NCBI RefSeq assembly: GCF_014203425.1
Contig: NZ_JACHJC010000001.1
Span: 310,001 to 374,000, forward strand
Length of the DNA stretch: 64,000 bases
Direction of reading: 5' to 3'
From: Micromonospora echinospora
GTDB lineage: Bacteria > Actinomycetota > Actinomycetes > Mycobacteriales > Micromonosporaceae
Shown: positions 52,907 to 60,774 of the stretch, piece after piece
Layout of the letters: every line of letters starts with the position of its first letter
Position numbering within the stretch: the stretch's first letter is position 1
Program-made: the position numbers and the translations under genes
The notes under the pieces: generated by a model
The model's database searches: none
What the model saw: the letters and a program-made list of their open reading frames with translations, nothing else
Told to the model about the DNA's origin: nothing

Positions 52907-55104
52907 CCCACGCCCTGAACCTGCCGTCCGACACACGCGCCGTCCCCGCAGCCCACGATTGGGTCTTCGACCCCGACCAAGTCCAGCCGCACCGGCGAGC
53001 AACCGTCCCCCGCTACGGCGACGACCGATGGTCGCTGCTGGCCCTGAGCCAGAACCCCTCCACGCGCGAGGGCATCGTCTACTGGAAGAAACGGTTCCCT
53101 GACGCCTACCGCGAGGCGTTCCGGCACGCGGCCTGGGCGCTCATCACCCTGCCGCTTCCCCGCACGGTCCCCCTGTCCCACGGCGGAGCACCGATGCGAG
53201 CCCAGCTCAGCGCCGATCGGACCTTCAAGACCATCCAGCAGTGGGCCGTATTCGCGCACTGGCTCGTCGCACGCGGCATCCCCACCCTCTCCGCCGTGAC
53301 CGCAGACGACCTGACCGCGTTCGCCGAGCACCTCCACAAACAGCGCGGCATGGCCCGCAACACCGCCTGCAGCCATCTGATCACTCTGACTCGTCTGCAC
53401 TTCTACGGCACCGCCTTTCTGCCGGCCGCCAACAGGCTCACCGAGCCGCCCTGGCTGCGCGACGGCCACGACGACTACCTGCCCGCCGCGTCGTCACGAG
53501 GCGAGAACCTGACCGAGCCCATCACCCCGCAGACGATGGGACCGCTGCTGGTGTGGTCCCTGCGGTTCGTCGAGCAGTTCGCCGACGACATCCTCAACGC
53601 GCACCAAGAACGCGCACAGATCATGGCGGCCGCCGCCGCGGCGGACTCCGGCCCGACGGCCACGGGCAGCGACCAGCTGCTGCGCTACCTGCACGCGACC
53701 AAGCAGGCCGGCGACCCGATCCCGGTGATCTTCGCCGGAGGGCTGCCAGCCCGAGCGGCGATCATCTACCTCGCTGCGAAGACCGGCACACCGACACGCA
53801 CGGTCGCAGCGACCCTCCAGCGGCCGATCTGGCGGGAATACCTTCGAGATCACCACACGTCAGCCCCGCTGGACACCCCGGTCACCGGCCAGCTCGACGG
53901 GCAGCCCTGGCACGAGCCGTTCCTCTACCACGAGCGGCAAAACCTGATCAGGATGCTCTCCACCGCCTGCTTCGTCGTCATCGCCTACCTCACCGGAATG
54001 CGTCCCGGTGAAGTCCTGGCGTTGGAAGCAGGCTGCTGCCCACAGCCGCCCGCGACCGGCTCTGGACGACAACTGATCTACGCGACGGCCCTTGAGGACG
54101 CCGCCCCGGACGAGGACCCACCCGCCCACTCGTTGATCCACGGGCGGCAGTTCAAACACGCCCTCGACGAGAACGGCGTCCACCAATCCGCCGGAGCCGT
54201 TCGAGTCCCGTGGGTCGCGGTCCCGCCCGTGGTCGCCGCCGTCCGGGTGATGGAACGGCTCAGCCAAGGAGGCCGGCTGCTGTTCGACACGATGGCCGAA
54301 GACCGTCGCTCCAGCGAGATTCGCACCGGGCGCTCGCTCTCACCGGTCACGGTCCACAACCGGGTCAAGGCGTTCATCGAGTGGGTCAACCAACATGCCC
54401 GGTCACGCGGACGCGAAGCCGAGGCCATCCCGGCGGACGCTCACGGCGCCATCAGCCTCGGCCGGTTCCGGCGCACTCTCGCCTGGCACATCGCCCGGCG
54501 ACCCGGCGGGCTCGTCGCCTTGGCAGTGCAATACGGTCACCTGCGCACTCTGATCAGCGAGGGCTACGCGGCGCGATCCCGCAACGGCATCCACGAACTC
54601 CTCGACTTCGAGACCGCCCGGGCTGTCGCCCAGGACCTGACCGACGTCCACGAAGCCCTCGACAACGGCGGCGGCATCTCCGGACCAGCCGCGCGTCGCC
54701 TGATCAACGCCGCCGGCACGCAACACCGCCGGTTCGGCGGCCTGGTCACCACCACGCGCCAAGCCCGCAGCCTGCTGGCCGACCCCGCGCTCAACGTCTT
54801 CCATAACAGCGACGCGTTCCTGTTCTGCAACTACGACCGCGCCAAGGCACTCTGCCATCCCAGCCGCGGCGGCCAGACCACACCAAGCCTCGACCGCTGC
54901 CGCAGTAACTGCGCCAACATCGCGCGCACCGACGAGCACGCCAGCCAGATCGAGAACGCCGCAACCGAGCTCCGCGCCCAAGCGAGCTCACCGCTGCTGC
55001 CCGAGCCGCTCGCCGACCGGCTGCGGCAGAAGGCCGATCACCTCGCTCAACTCGCCTCAGACCACCGCACTTCCCGCATCACCACCGATCAGGAGGACTC
55101 ATGA
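52903..55104 (+). CDS. Tyrosine recombinase B of the Tn554-like transposon
   Basis: A 733-aa protein from ATG 52903 (ATGA overlap). N-terminal SAM-like domain (TFKTIQQWAVFAHWLVARGI...LTAFAEHLH). Catalytic signs are AYLTGMRPGEVLALE (Arg I), FRRTLAWHIARRPGG (HxxR), and QYGHLRTLISEGYAAR (His/Tyr). A Cys-rich tail (DRAKALCHPSRG...DRCRSNCANI) may bind zinc. It pairs with recombinase A as TnpB does with TnpA in Tn554. Confidence 0.82.
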   Translation: MTHALNLPSDTRAVPAAHDWVFDPDQVQPHRRATVPRYGDDRWSLLALSQNPSTREGIVYWKKRFPDAYREAFRHAAWALITLPLPRTVPLSHGGAPMRAQLSADRTFKTIQQWAVFAHWLVARGIPTLSAVTADDLTAFAEHLHKQRGMARNTACSHLITLTRLHFYGTAFLPAANRLTEPPWLRDGHDDYLPAASSRGENLTEPITPQTMGPLLVWSLRFVEQFADDILNAHQERAQIMAAAAAADSGPTATGSDQLLRYLHATKQAGDPIPVIFAGGLPARAAIIYLAAKTGTPTRTVAATLQRPIWREYLRDHHTSAPLDTPVTGQLDGQPWHEPFLYHERQNLIRMLSTACFVVIAYLTGMRPGEVLALEAGCCPQPPATGSGRQLIYATALEDAAPDEDPPAHSLIHGRQFKHALDENGVHQSAGAVRVPWVAVPPVVAAVRVMERLSQGGRLLFDTMAEDRRSSEIRTGRSLSPVTVHNRVKAFIEWVNQHARSRGREAEAIPADAHGAISLGRFRRTLAWHIARRPGGLVALAVQYGHLRTLISEGYAARSRNGIHELLDFETARAVAQDLTDVHEALDNGGGISGPAARRLINAAGTQHRRFGGLVTTTRQARSLLADPALNVFHNSDAFLFCNYDRAKALCHPSRGGQTTPSLDRCRSNCANIARTDEHASQIENAATELRAQASSPLLPEPLADRLRQKADHLAQLASDHRTSRITTDQEDS

Positions 55105-55514
55105 ACGCTCGATCCGCCACCGCCGACCGCGACGCCATCCGCGCAGCAATCGACCGGCTCCTCGCCGGAACACCGCTTCGCTCCAACGGATCACTCACCA
55201 TCGTCGCACTCGCCGACGAAGCCAACGTCAAACGACACCTGCTCACTCACCGTCACACCGACCTCAAGGACGACTTCTACGCCCGCGTCCGCGCACGCGG
55301 CCACGTCCCCGACAACGAACGCAAGCTCCGCGACGACCTCAACAAGGCAACCGACCGAATCAAAGAGCTCATCACCGAGATCAACAAGCTCCAAGGAGAG
55401 AACGACGCGTTCGCCCGCATCATCAACGTCCTCGAACTCGAAAACCACCAGCTCCGGACCGGCACGGGCAGAACTGGCCATCTGGTCGCCCTGCCCGCCG
55501 CACACGAACGCTGA
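55101..55514 (+). CDS. Small coiled-coil transposition accessory protein (DUF6262/TnpC-like)
   Basis: A 137-aa protein overlapping the previous stop. An N-terminal HTH-like segment (SLTIVALADEANVKRHLLTHRH) is followed by a long heptad helix (LRDDLNKATDRIKELITEINKLQGENDAFARIINVLELENHQL). Same arrangement as TnpC-type proteins that influence orientation and efficiency of Tn554-family transposition. Confidence 0.75.
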   Translation: MNARSATADRDAIRAAIDRLLAGTPLRSNGSLTIVALADEANVKRHLLTHRHTDLKDDFYARVRARGHVPDNERKLRDDLNKATDRIKELITEINKLQGENDAFARIINVLELENHQLRTGTGRTGHLVALPAAHER

Positions 55515-55594
55515 TCCGTCCCCATAGGAGGCGCCTCCGGCGGCCGGGGGTAGATTCGCCGCCACATCGGTCTCGACGGGAAGGTCAACGAGGA

Positions 55595-56254
55595 ATGGAC
55601 GCCAGAACCGAAGAACTGCGAAACGCTCATGACGTGCTCTCGGAGTGGTACGCCAAGAACCTGGGCGGAGTGCTCGAGAGCATGCCGATCGAGCGGGCGA
55701 TGCTCGACCTGTTCGCCGAGATGACCTTGGCCGTGGGCACGCAGATCGCCGACGTGGGCTGCGGCACCGGACGCCTTCTTCCCTACCTTACGAGCCGGGG
55801 TCTGTCGCCTCGCGGCGTGGATCTCTCGCCCAAGATGATCGAGGTGGCACAACGGGAGAACCCCGGTTTCACATACGAAGTTGCCGATCTGCGCGATCTG
55901 CCGTTCGAGGGCGCCTCGCTGGCTGGAGTGGTCTGCTGGTTCTCGCTGATCTACCTGGCACCAGACGCCAGGATTCCGGCCTTCGCCGAACTCGCCCGGG
56001 TAGTAAAGCCGGGCGGATACCTGGTGACCGCCTTCAAGCACGGCGACGGCACCGGGCACCGTAACCCTCCCGGCAGCCGCGTCGAGAGCTTCGGCATCGA
56101 CTTCGACCGCTACTGGCTCTCCGCTCGAGAAATGGAGGAACGCTTCGCCGCCGCCGGGTTCGCCTTGATCTTCCAGGGCAACACGCCACCCGAAAAACCG
56201 GAGCCCTCATACGGGTACATGCTTGTCCGCAAGACTGACTTCGGAGGTGCGTAG
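55595..56254 (+). CDS. SAM-dependent methyltransferase (transposon cargo)
   Basis: A 219-aa class I methyltransferase. Motif I is IADVGCGTGRLLPYL, then GVDLSPKMIEVAQ, ADLRDLPFEGASLAGVVCWFSLIYL and LARVVKPGGYLVTAF. Small-molecule type (UbiE/Methyltransf_11), not rRNA-specific by sequence. It starts 80 bp after the accessory gene, and its neighbour is an aminoglycoside-phosphotransferase-like gene. A resistance or detoxification role is possible, but the substrate is unknown. Confidence 0.8.
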   Translation: MDARTEELRNAHDVLSEWYAKNLGGVLESMPIERAMLDLFAEMTLAVGTQIADVGCGTGRLLPYLTSRGLSPRGVDLSPKMIEVAQRENPGFTYEVADLRDLPFEGASLAGVVCWFSLIYLAPDARIPAFAELARVVKPGGYLVTAFKHGDGTGHRNPPGSRVESFGIDFDRYWLSAREMEERFAAAGFALIFQGNTPPEKPEPSYGYMLVRKTDFGGA

Positions 56255-56411
56255 CCTCAGCCCGGCATAGCCAGGGTTGGCTGTGTCTGTAGCTATGGAC
56301 CGCACTTCAACGGCGATTTCGATACCGCGTGACCGTCTGCGTTTCTCGTGTCCGCGAGTTCCGACACCACCGCGGGCGAGGTGGCCAGGTCCGCGGCGCT
56401 CGGGCCGGTTC

Positions 56412-57155
56412 CTACGCCAGGGCGGCGGTGAATACGCGTTGGAACCGCGCCACGAAAGCCTTCTCCGTCGACGTCCACGCCAACACCTCGGCCGGCGAGG
56501 GCCCGGAGATCACGGGCGGCCCGGTGAAGGCGCGTGCGGTCCAGAAGCGCTCGTTGCGTATGAGACGTTCGTAGACGGCGTCCACTAGACGGGTACGCTG
56601 AGCTGTGGAAAGTCCGTAGGCGTCGGCCAGGACACGGACCTGGTGCGCTTGGCTGGCCGCGTCTCCTCGTGCCGGCTTTGACGAGATACACCATGACCAG
56701 GCCATATAGGCGACGTCTTCGAGGGGGTCACCGACGGCGGCAAAGTCGAAGTCGATGAAAGCGATCGGTCGACCGTGACGGAAGACAGTGTTGTTCGGCC
56801 CTGCGTCGTTATGGCAGATCACTGGCCCATCGCCGAGATGATCGGCGAGAGCTCGGCTCGCCTCGTGGAAGCGGCGCAACAGCGCTCCAGCAGCCGCGAC
56901 CTGGTCATCTGTTAGAGCGCGCCACTTCGCAGGGACATCGCCCGGCAGGAAGGCCAGGATGTCCCGGTCGAGCTCGTCGCAGCCGAGATACTTCGGGACG
57001 CCGTCGAAGCCGGCCTGAGCAAGGTGCAACAACAGCGTCCTCGTGAAAACCGACTTTGGTCGTCTCACCGTCTCACCGATCTTGACGACCCCGGGGGTCA
57101 ACCGCCCGCCGCCCAGAATCACTTCGGACGGGTCGGCTTCCTCATCGGCGAACAC
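56412..57155 (-). CDS. Aminoglycoside phosphotransferase-family kinase (transposon cargo)
   Basis: A 247-aa protein from GTG 57155. The catalytic loop VICHNDAGPNNTVF (HxDxxxxN) and the metal Asp in IAFIDFDFAAVGDPLEDVAYM are intact. The N-terminal lobe (LTPGVVKIGETVRRP) supplies the ATP Lys. APH-family kinases phosphorylate aminoglycosides, macrolides, homoserine, choline and more, so naming a drug would be guessing. Convergent with the methyltransferase. Confidence 0.8.
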   Translation of the reverse strand: MFADEEADPSEVILGGGRLTPGVVKIGETVRRPKSVFTRTLLLHLAQAGFDGVPKYLGCDELDRDILAFLPGDVPAKWRALTDDQVAAAGALLRRFHEASRALADHLGDGPVICHNDAGPNNTVFRHGRPIAFIDFDFAAVGDPLEDVAYMAWSWCISSKPARGDAASQAHQVRVLADAYGLSTAQRTRLVDAVYERLIRNERFWTARAFTGPPVISGPSPAEVLAWTSTEKAFVARFQRVFTAALA

Positions 57156-57240
57156 TCGCTCAGCCTATGCGCACTGGCCGACGCCATAACTCGTCGATCA
57201 ACGATCTTCGGACACAACACCCTGGAACTTGACAGGGAAG

Positions 57241-57533
57241 TCGGGTGCCCGTTCCACGACGACGGCTTCTGGGCCGCCCTGCGGGAGAACAGCCCGACCG
57301 AGTGGGCCGACGCGGTCGCCTTCGACACGGCGGTCCGCCACGGCTCCGCCCGGGCCAACGCCGCCGGGCAGCCACTGCGCGGCCAGTTCTTCCTGCATCG
57401 GCAGCGGGTGCCACTCGACGAGGTGGTACTGCATCCACGCCCGCGGCCGGCGGACTCGCCGAGCTGCGGGCCGTGGACCTGCCCCCACGACACTCCCGTG
57501 CCCGGCGGCGCTGACCGTGGGGAGGTGGCGTGA
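57241..57533 (+). pseudogene. PAPS-reductase-like protein, C-terminal part
   Basis: The frame resumes with GCPFHDDGFWAALR, then EWADAVAFDTAVR, LRGQFFLHRQRVPLDEVVL and a Cys-containing tail (PSCGPWTCPHD), completing the protein interrupted at 49610. Its stop overlaps the next gene start as GTGA, showing that the original operon order was methyltransferases, this gene, then the C5 methyltransferase. Confidence 0.75.
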
Positions 57534-57769
57534 CCATTGCCCACCCAACCTCGCCACGGATCGGATCGCTCTGCACCGGCTACGGCGGCCTCGACATGGC
57601 CGTCGAGCTGGTGCTCGGTGGCCACCTCGCCTGGTACGCCGAAACCGACCGGCACGCCACCACCGTCCTGGCCCACCATTGGCCCCACGTGCCCAACCTC
57701 GGCGACATCCGCACCCTCGACTGGAGCAGCGTCGAACCCGTCGACATCCTCACCGCCGGATTCCCCTGC
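57530..57769 (+). pseudogene. C5-cytosine DNA methyltransferase, N-terminal part
   Basis: From GTG 57530. Motif I is IGSLCTGYGGLDMAVE, motif II lies around YAETDRHA, and motif IV begins with DILTAGFPC, where the catalytic Cys is the last native residue. The remainder (QDISNAGKR...) resumes at 59791 after the IS110 element. The short ORF product ending in GADAVAG is read-through into the IS and is not a real protein end. Confidence 0.85.
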
Positions 57770-57990
57770 CTCAATGACACGCTGGGTGGGCCGTCTTCGG
57801 ACGGCGCCGACGCGGTAGCGGGCTGACTCATTCCCGTGTTGTCGCCCCGTGTGGCGCTGGGCGGGTCGGTCTGCCGCCGTGGTAGATACGCCACGGTGGC
57901 GGACTGACTCGTTTCCATGCTGTCGCCCTGCGGGGTTGACGAGGTCTTGTCATGTCGTCCGCCGCCGTGTCGACCTGCCGGCGTGACTTG

Positions 57991-58071
57991 ATTGGAGCTT
58001 GGTCCCGATCCCCGATTGAGGCATGTCCGCCGGCTGGTTCCCCTCTCGCCGTTTCGACCTGGGAGTTCAGC
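57991..58071 (+). ncRNA. Candidate bridge RNA guide loops of the IS110 element
   Basis: Loop 1: ATTGGAGC (57991-57998) equals the element's right end (59781-59788), and ATTGAGG (58015-58021) is the complement of its left end (57769-57775), as donor guides should be. Loop 2: TTCCCCT (58038-58044) equals the target left of the insertion (57761-57767), and CCTGG (58058-58062) is the complement of the target bases spanning the junction (C|CAGG before insertion). GCTG/CAGC (58033-58036, 58068-58071) and TCG/CGA could close outer and inner stems of loop 2. The RNA as a whole would span roughly 57790-58075. Confidence 0.65.
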
Positions 58072-58075
58072 AGAA

Positions 58076-59143
58076 GTGATAGTTCTTGGTGTCGACCCCC
58101 ACAAGGACCTGCTGGTCGTTGTCGCGGTGGACAGCAACGGCCGTCAGGTCGACGTGACGTCCGCGCCGGCCCGGCCGCGCGGGGTGAAGTCTTTGCTGCG
58201 GTGGGCGCGGCAGTACGGCGAACGGCTGTGGGCCGTCGAGGACGTCCGGCATGTCGCCGGCGGTCTGATGCGGGGTCTGCTCGCGGCCGGTGAGTCGGCA
58301 GTGTGGGTGCCGACGCAGTTGACTGCCCGCTACCGGCGCCTCGGTCGGGGCCAGGGTAAGAGCGATCCGATCGACGCTCTCGCCGTCGCCCGCGCCGCGC
58401 TGCGGGAGGACCTGCCGCCGGCCCGGCCGGAGGACGAGTCACGCGTGGTGAAGATGCTGCTCGACCACCGTGAGGACCTGGTGGGTGAGATGGTGCGCAT
58501 GTGCTCGCGGCTGCGGTGGCTGCTGCACGACCTGGACCCGGACTTCGCCGAGACGATTCCGGCCCGGAAGCTGCACAAGCGCCGCTGGGTGACGCATGTG
58601 CGTGACTACCTCGCCGCGCAGGCGGGGAGTGTGGGTCTCTCGATCGCTGCGGAATTGCTCGACCGGGTCGAGGGGTTGGCCCGGCGAGCTGATCAGCTTG
58701 AGCGTGAGATCCACGAGTTGATGAAGGTCCAGGCGCCGCAGTTGTTGGCGCTGCCCGGGTGCGGGCCGCTGTCCGCGGCCAGGATCGTGGCGGAGACCGG
58801 CGACGTGCGCCGGTTCCACTCCAGTGCCGCGTTCGCCATGCACACCGGCACCGCACCGATTCCGGCATCGTCCGGGGCGACACACCGGCATCGCCTTAAC
58901 CGGGGCGGCAACCGGCGTCTCAACGCCGCCGTGCACCGCATCGCGATCACCCAGGCCCGCGTCGACGACAGGGCCCGCCGCTACCTGGACAACCGCAGGG
59001 CGATGGGCAACAGCCGCACCGAGGCGATCCGCGCCCTCAAACGCCACCTTGCCCGACACGTCTACGGACTCCTGCACACCGCCAAGCGACTGTCCGGCGA
59101 AGTCGCTATCCCGGGGCGGGACGGCCTGCCAGCAGCGGCCTGA
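58076..59143 (+). CDS. IS110-family recombinase, copy 2
   Basis: A 355-aa protein from GTG 58076 with GGGAG upstream. The RuvC-like DEDD domain shows VLGVDPHKDLLVVV, WAVEDVRHVAGGLMR and GKSDPIDALAVARAA. A coiled-coil follows, then the Tnp domain LALPGCGPLSAARIVAETGD, HTGTAPIPASSGATHRH (catalytic Ser) and RGGNRRLNAAVHRIAI. Complete and probably active. Only distantly similar to the copy at 17817. Confidence 0.9.
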   Translation: MIVLGVDPHKDLLVVVAVDSNGRQVDVTSAPARPRGVKSLLRWARQYGERLWAVEDVRHVAGGLMRGLLAAGESAVWVPTQLTARYRRLGRGQGKSDPIDALAVARAALREDLPPARPEDESRVVKMLLDHREDLVGEMVRMCSRLRWLLHDLDPDFAETIPARKLHKRRWVTHVRDYLAAQAGSVGLSIAAELLDRVEGLARRADQLEREIHELMKVQAPQLLALPGCGPLSAARIVAETGDVRRFHSSAAFAMHTGTAPIPASSGATHRHRLNRGGNRRLNAAVHRIAITQARVDDRARRYLDNRRAMGNSRTEAIRALKRHLARHVYGLLHTAKRLSGEVAIPGRDGLPAAA

Positions 59144-59149
59144 ACGGTG

Positions 59150-59692
59150 CTATCCGCGGCGCCGCGGGCCCCACCAGGGCAGGATCGGAGGAAGATCCCG
59201 CAGCGGATTTTTGGGTGGGTTCGGCATCGGCGACTCGCCGTCGTCGCCGTCCCACCGTCGACCGTACTGATCGGGCAGGTTCCCCCAACCCCAGTACGGC
59301 GTCGGCTTCGTCGGGACGAACCCGAGCTGTTCCAGCGGATCGATCCGCTGCTCATCGACCATGCACAGGTGCGCCCAGTCATCCCCCATGTCGAAGACGT
59401 AAGCCAGCTGTTCACCCGGTGTGAGCCGGCTCAGCTTGGTCTTGTCGCTGTCGACCGCACCGTCTGGGACCTCTTCCCATATCCGGAAGGAGCAGGCCGG
59501 GGTCTCGTCGGCAAGGGTGAACATGCGCAGGTGTGCCAGGTCCCATCGGCCGAAAGCGTCGTCGATCGCTGCGCCGAGCTGCTCGAACGTATGCGTCCGC
59601 GCTGCGGCGAAGATCCGCCCTGGGCGAGGCCAGAAGTCCTCGCCACGGCCGGACACCAACTCAACCCGGATCGACAACCACGTCCGCGCCAC
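59150..59692 (-). CDS. Plasmid pRiA4b ORF-3-like protein, copy 2 (IS passenger)
   Basis: A 180-aa protein from GTG 59692. Same family signs as copy 1 (HTFEQLGAAIDDAFGRWDLAHLRMF, KLSRLTPGEQLAYVFDMGDDWAHL). It ends 6 bp after the recombinase stop, convergent with it, and lies within the inferred IS boundaries. Flanking DNA does not share the 50-bp inverted repeats of copy 1, so the genes moved by different means or the repeats were lost. Function unknown. Confidence 0.75.
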   Translation of the reverse strand: MARTWLSIRVELVSGRGEDFWPRPGRIFAAARTHTFEQLGAAIDDAFGRWDLAHLRMFTLADETPACSFRIWEEVPDGAVDSDKTKLSRLTPGEQLAYVFDMGDDWAHLCMVDEQRIDPLEQLGFVPTKPTPYWGWGNLPDQYGRRWDGDDGESPMPNPPKNPLRDLPPILPWWGPRRRG

Positions 59693-59790
59693 CGCACCGC
59701 CTCCGTCACCAACTGCGCAAAGGACGCTACCGGCAGCACCGCCCTCGGAAGCCGCCAGGGTCCCAAAGTCCAACCTTGACATTGGAGCGA

Positions 59791-60748
59791 CAGGACATCA
59801 GCAACGCCGGTAAACGCGCCGGCATCACCGGAGAACACTCCAGCCTGTGGACCCACATCGCCACAGCCGTTCGCATACTTCGACCCCGGCTGCTCTTCGT
59901 GGAGAACGTCGCCGCGCTCCTGCGACGCGGATTCGACGTCGTCCACGCCGACCTGGCCCAGATCGGGTACGACACGAGCTGGACATGCCTACGCGCATCC
60001 GACATCGGCGCAGCCCACCGCCGGGACAGGCTATTCCTGCTGGCCACACCCACCGTTCGGCTGGGAGGGGGTGCGGACGCTACCGACACCGTGCGCCCGT
60101 GATGGGAAAGGGCCCGGTCACCAGTACGGGCTGCCTGACCTGATCGAGGCGTCCGGCTCCACCCGTGGCCTGCTGCCCACCCCGAGGGCCAGCGACACTG
60201 GTACTCCAGGACGGCGAGCGGGGGCCGGGTTCCGGCCCCCGCTGTCGCAGGTCCTGTTGCCCACCCCACGGGCCACCGACGGAACGAAGGGCTGCCCCGG
60301 GCAGCGCGGCTCACACGGCGACCTGACACTGCCGTCGGCGGCCGTGCGGGTACCGGCCCGGTCCCTGCCCACCCCGCGCGCGTCCGACGCGCGCGGGCCT
60401 GGCCAGCACGGCGACGGCGGTGCGGATCTACGCACCACCGTTGCCGGGCTCGGCCAGCCCGACGCAGGCCAGTGGGGCGTCTACGCCGCCGCTGTGGCCC
60501 GCTGGGAGTCGCTGCTCGGCCGGCCCGCGCCGGAACCCACCCAGCTGGGCCAGCACGGCAAGCCCGTCCTGGCGCCGCCGTTCGTGGAATGGCTCATGGG
60601 ACTCGACGAGCACTGGGTCACCGACCCAACTCTCCGGCTGCCGCGCACCGCCGCACTACGGGTTCTCGGCAACGGCGTCGTCCCCCAGCAGGCTGCCGCG
60701 GCGTTGCGGCTTCTGCTGTGCCCTCGTCGGTGGGAGGGGTCCGCGTGA
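59791..60748 (+). pseudogene. C5-cytosine DNA methyltransferase, C-terminal part with frameshift
   Basis: Resumes with QDISNAGKRAGI, motif VI LLFVENVAALL and motif VIII AHRRDRLFLLATP. The frame then shifts in a G-rich run near 60065-60073; the downstream frame continues with repeated LPTPRASD segments (60071-60390), which typically form the variable target region here, and motif X RVLGNGVVPQQA. So the gene carries both an IS insertion and a frameshift. The frameshift could be a sequencing error, but relaxed selection after the insertion explains it well. Confidence 0.8.
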
Positions 60749-60774
60749 CCAGCGGTCGCCGCGGGTGGAACAAG

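Larger units (their letters stand above)
49611..57240. mobile_element. Tn554-like transposon (7.6 kb) with methyltransferase and phosphotransferase cargo
   Basis: Both flanks join into one reading frame of a PAPS-reductase-like gene when this segment is removed. The ends share an imperfect inverted CTTCCCT(A/G)T word (49615-49623 and 57240-57232). The first recombinase gene begins 24 bp from the left end, followed by coupled genes for a second protein, a second tyrosine recombinase and a small coiled-coil protein, the TnpA-B-C-like logic of Tn554 relatives. Cargo is at 55595-57155. The exact ends may be off by a few bases. Confidence 0.75.
57770..59790 (+). mobile_element. IS110-family element with passenger gene, inserted in the C5 methyltransferase
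   Basis: Removing about 2.02 kb restores GFPC-QDISNAGKR in frame. The ends are CTCAATGACA (left) and CATTGGAGCGA (right; its complement TCGCTCCAATG resembles the left end). Contents in order are a 300-bp non-coding left end with guide-loop candidates, the recombinase gene (58076-59143), then a pRiA4b ORF-3-like gene on the other strand. A passenger gene is unusual for an IS110 element. Confidence 0.75.

Noticed and set aside
57530..57826. Stand-alone 98-aa methyltransferase-like protein
   Set aside because: Its last codons are IS sequence; the true continuation is at 59791, so it is a gene fragment.
59150..59790. Bridge RNA on the downstream side of the IS110 recombinase (IS1111-like layout)
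   Set aside because: That side is filled by the pRiA4b-like gene, and the guide matches are upstream.
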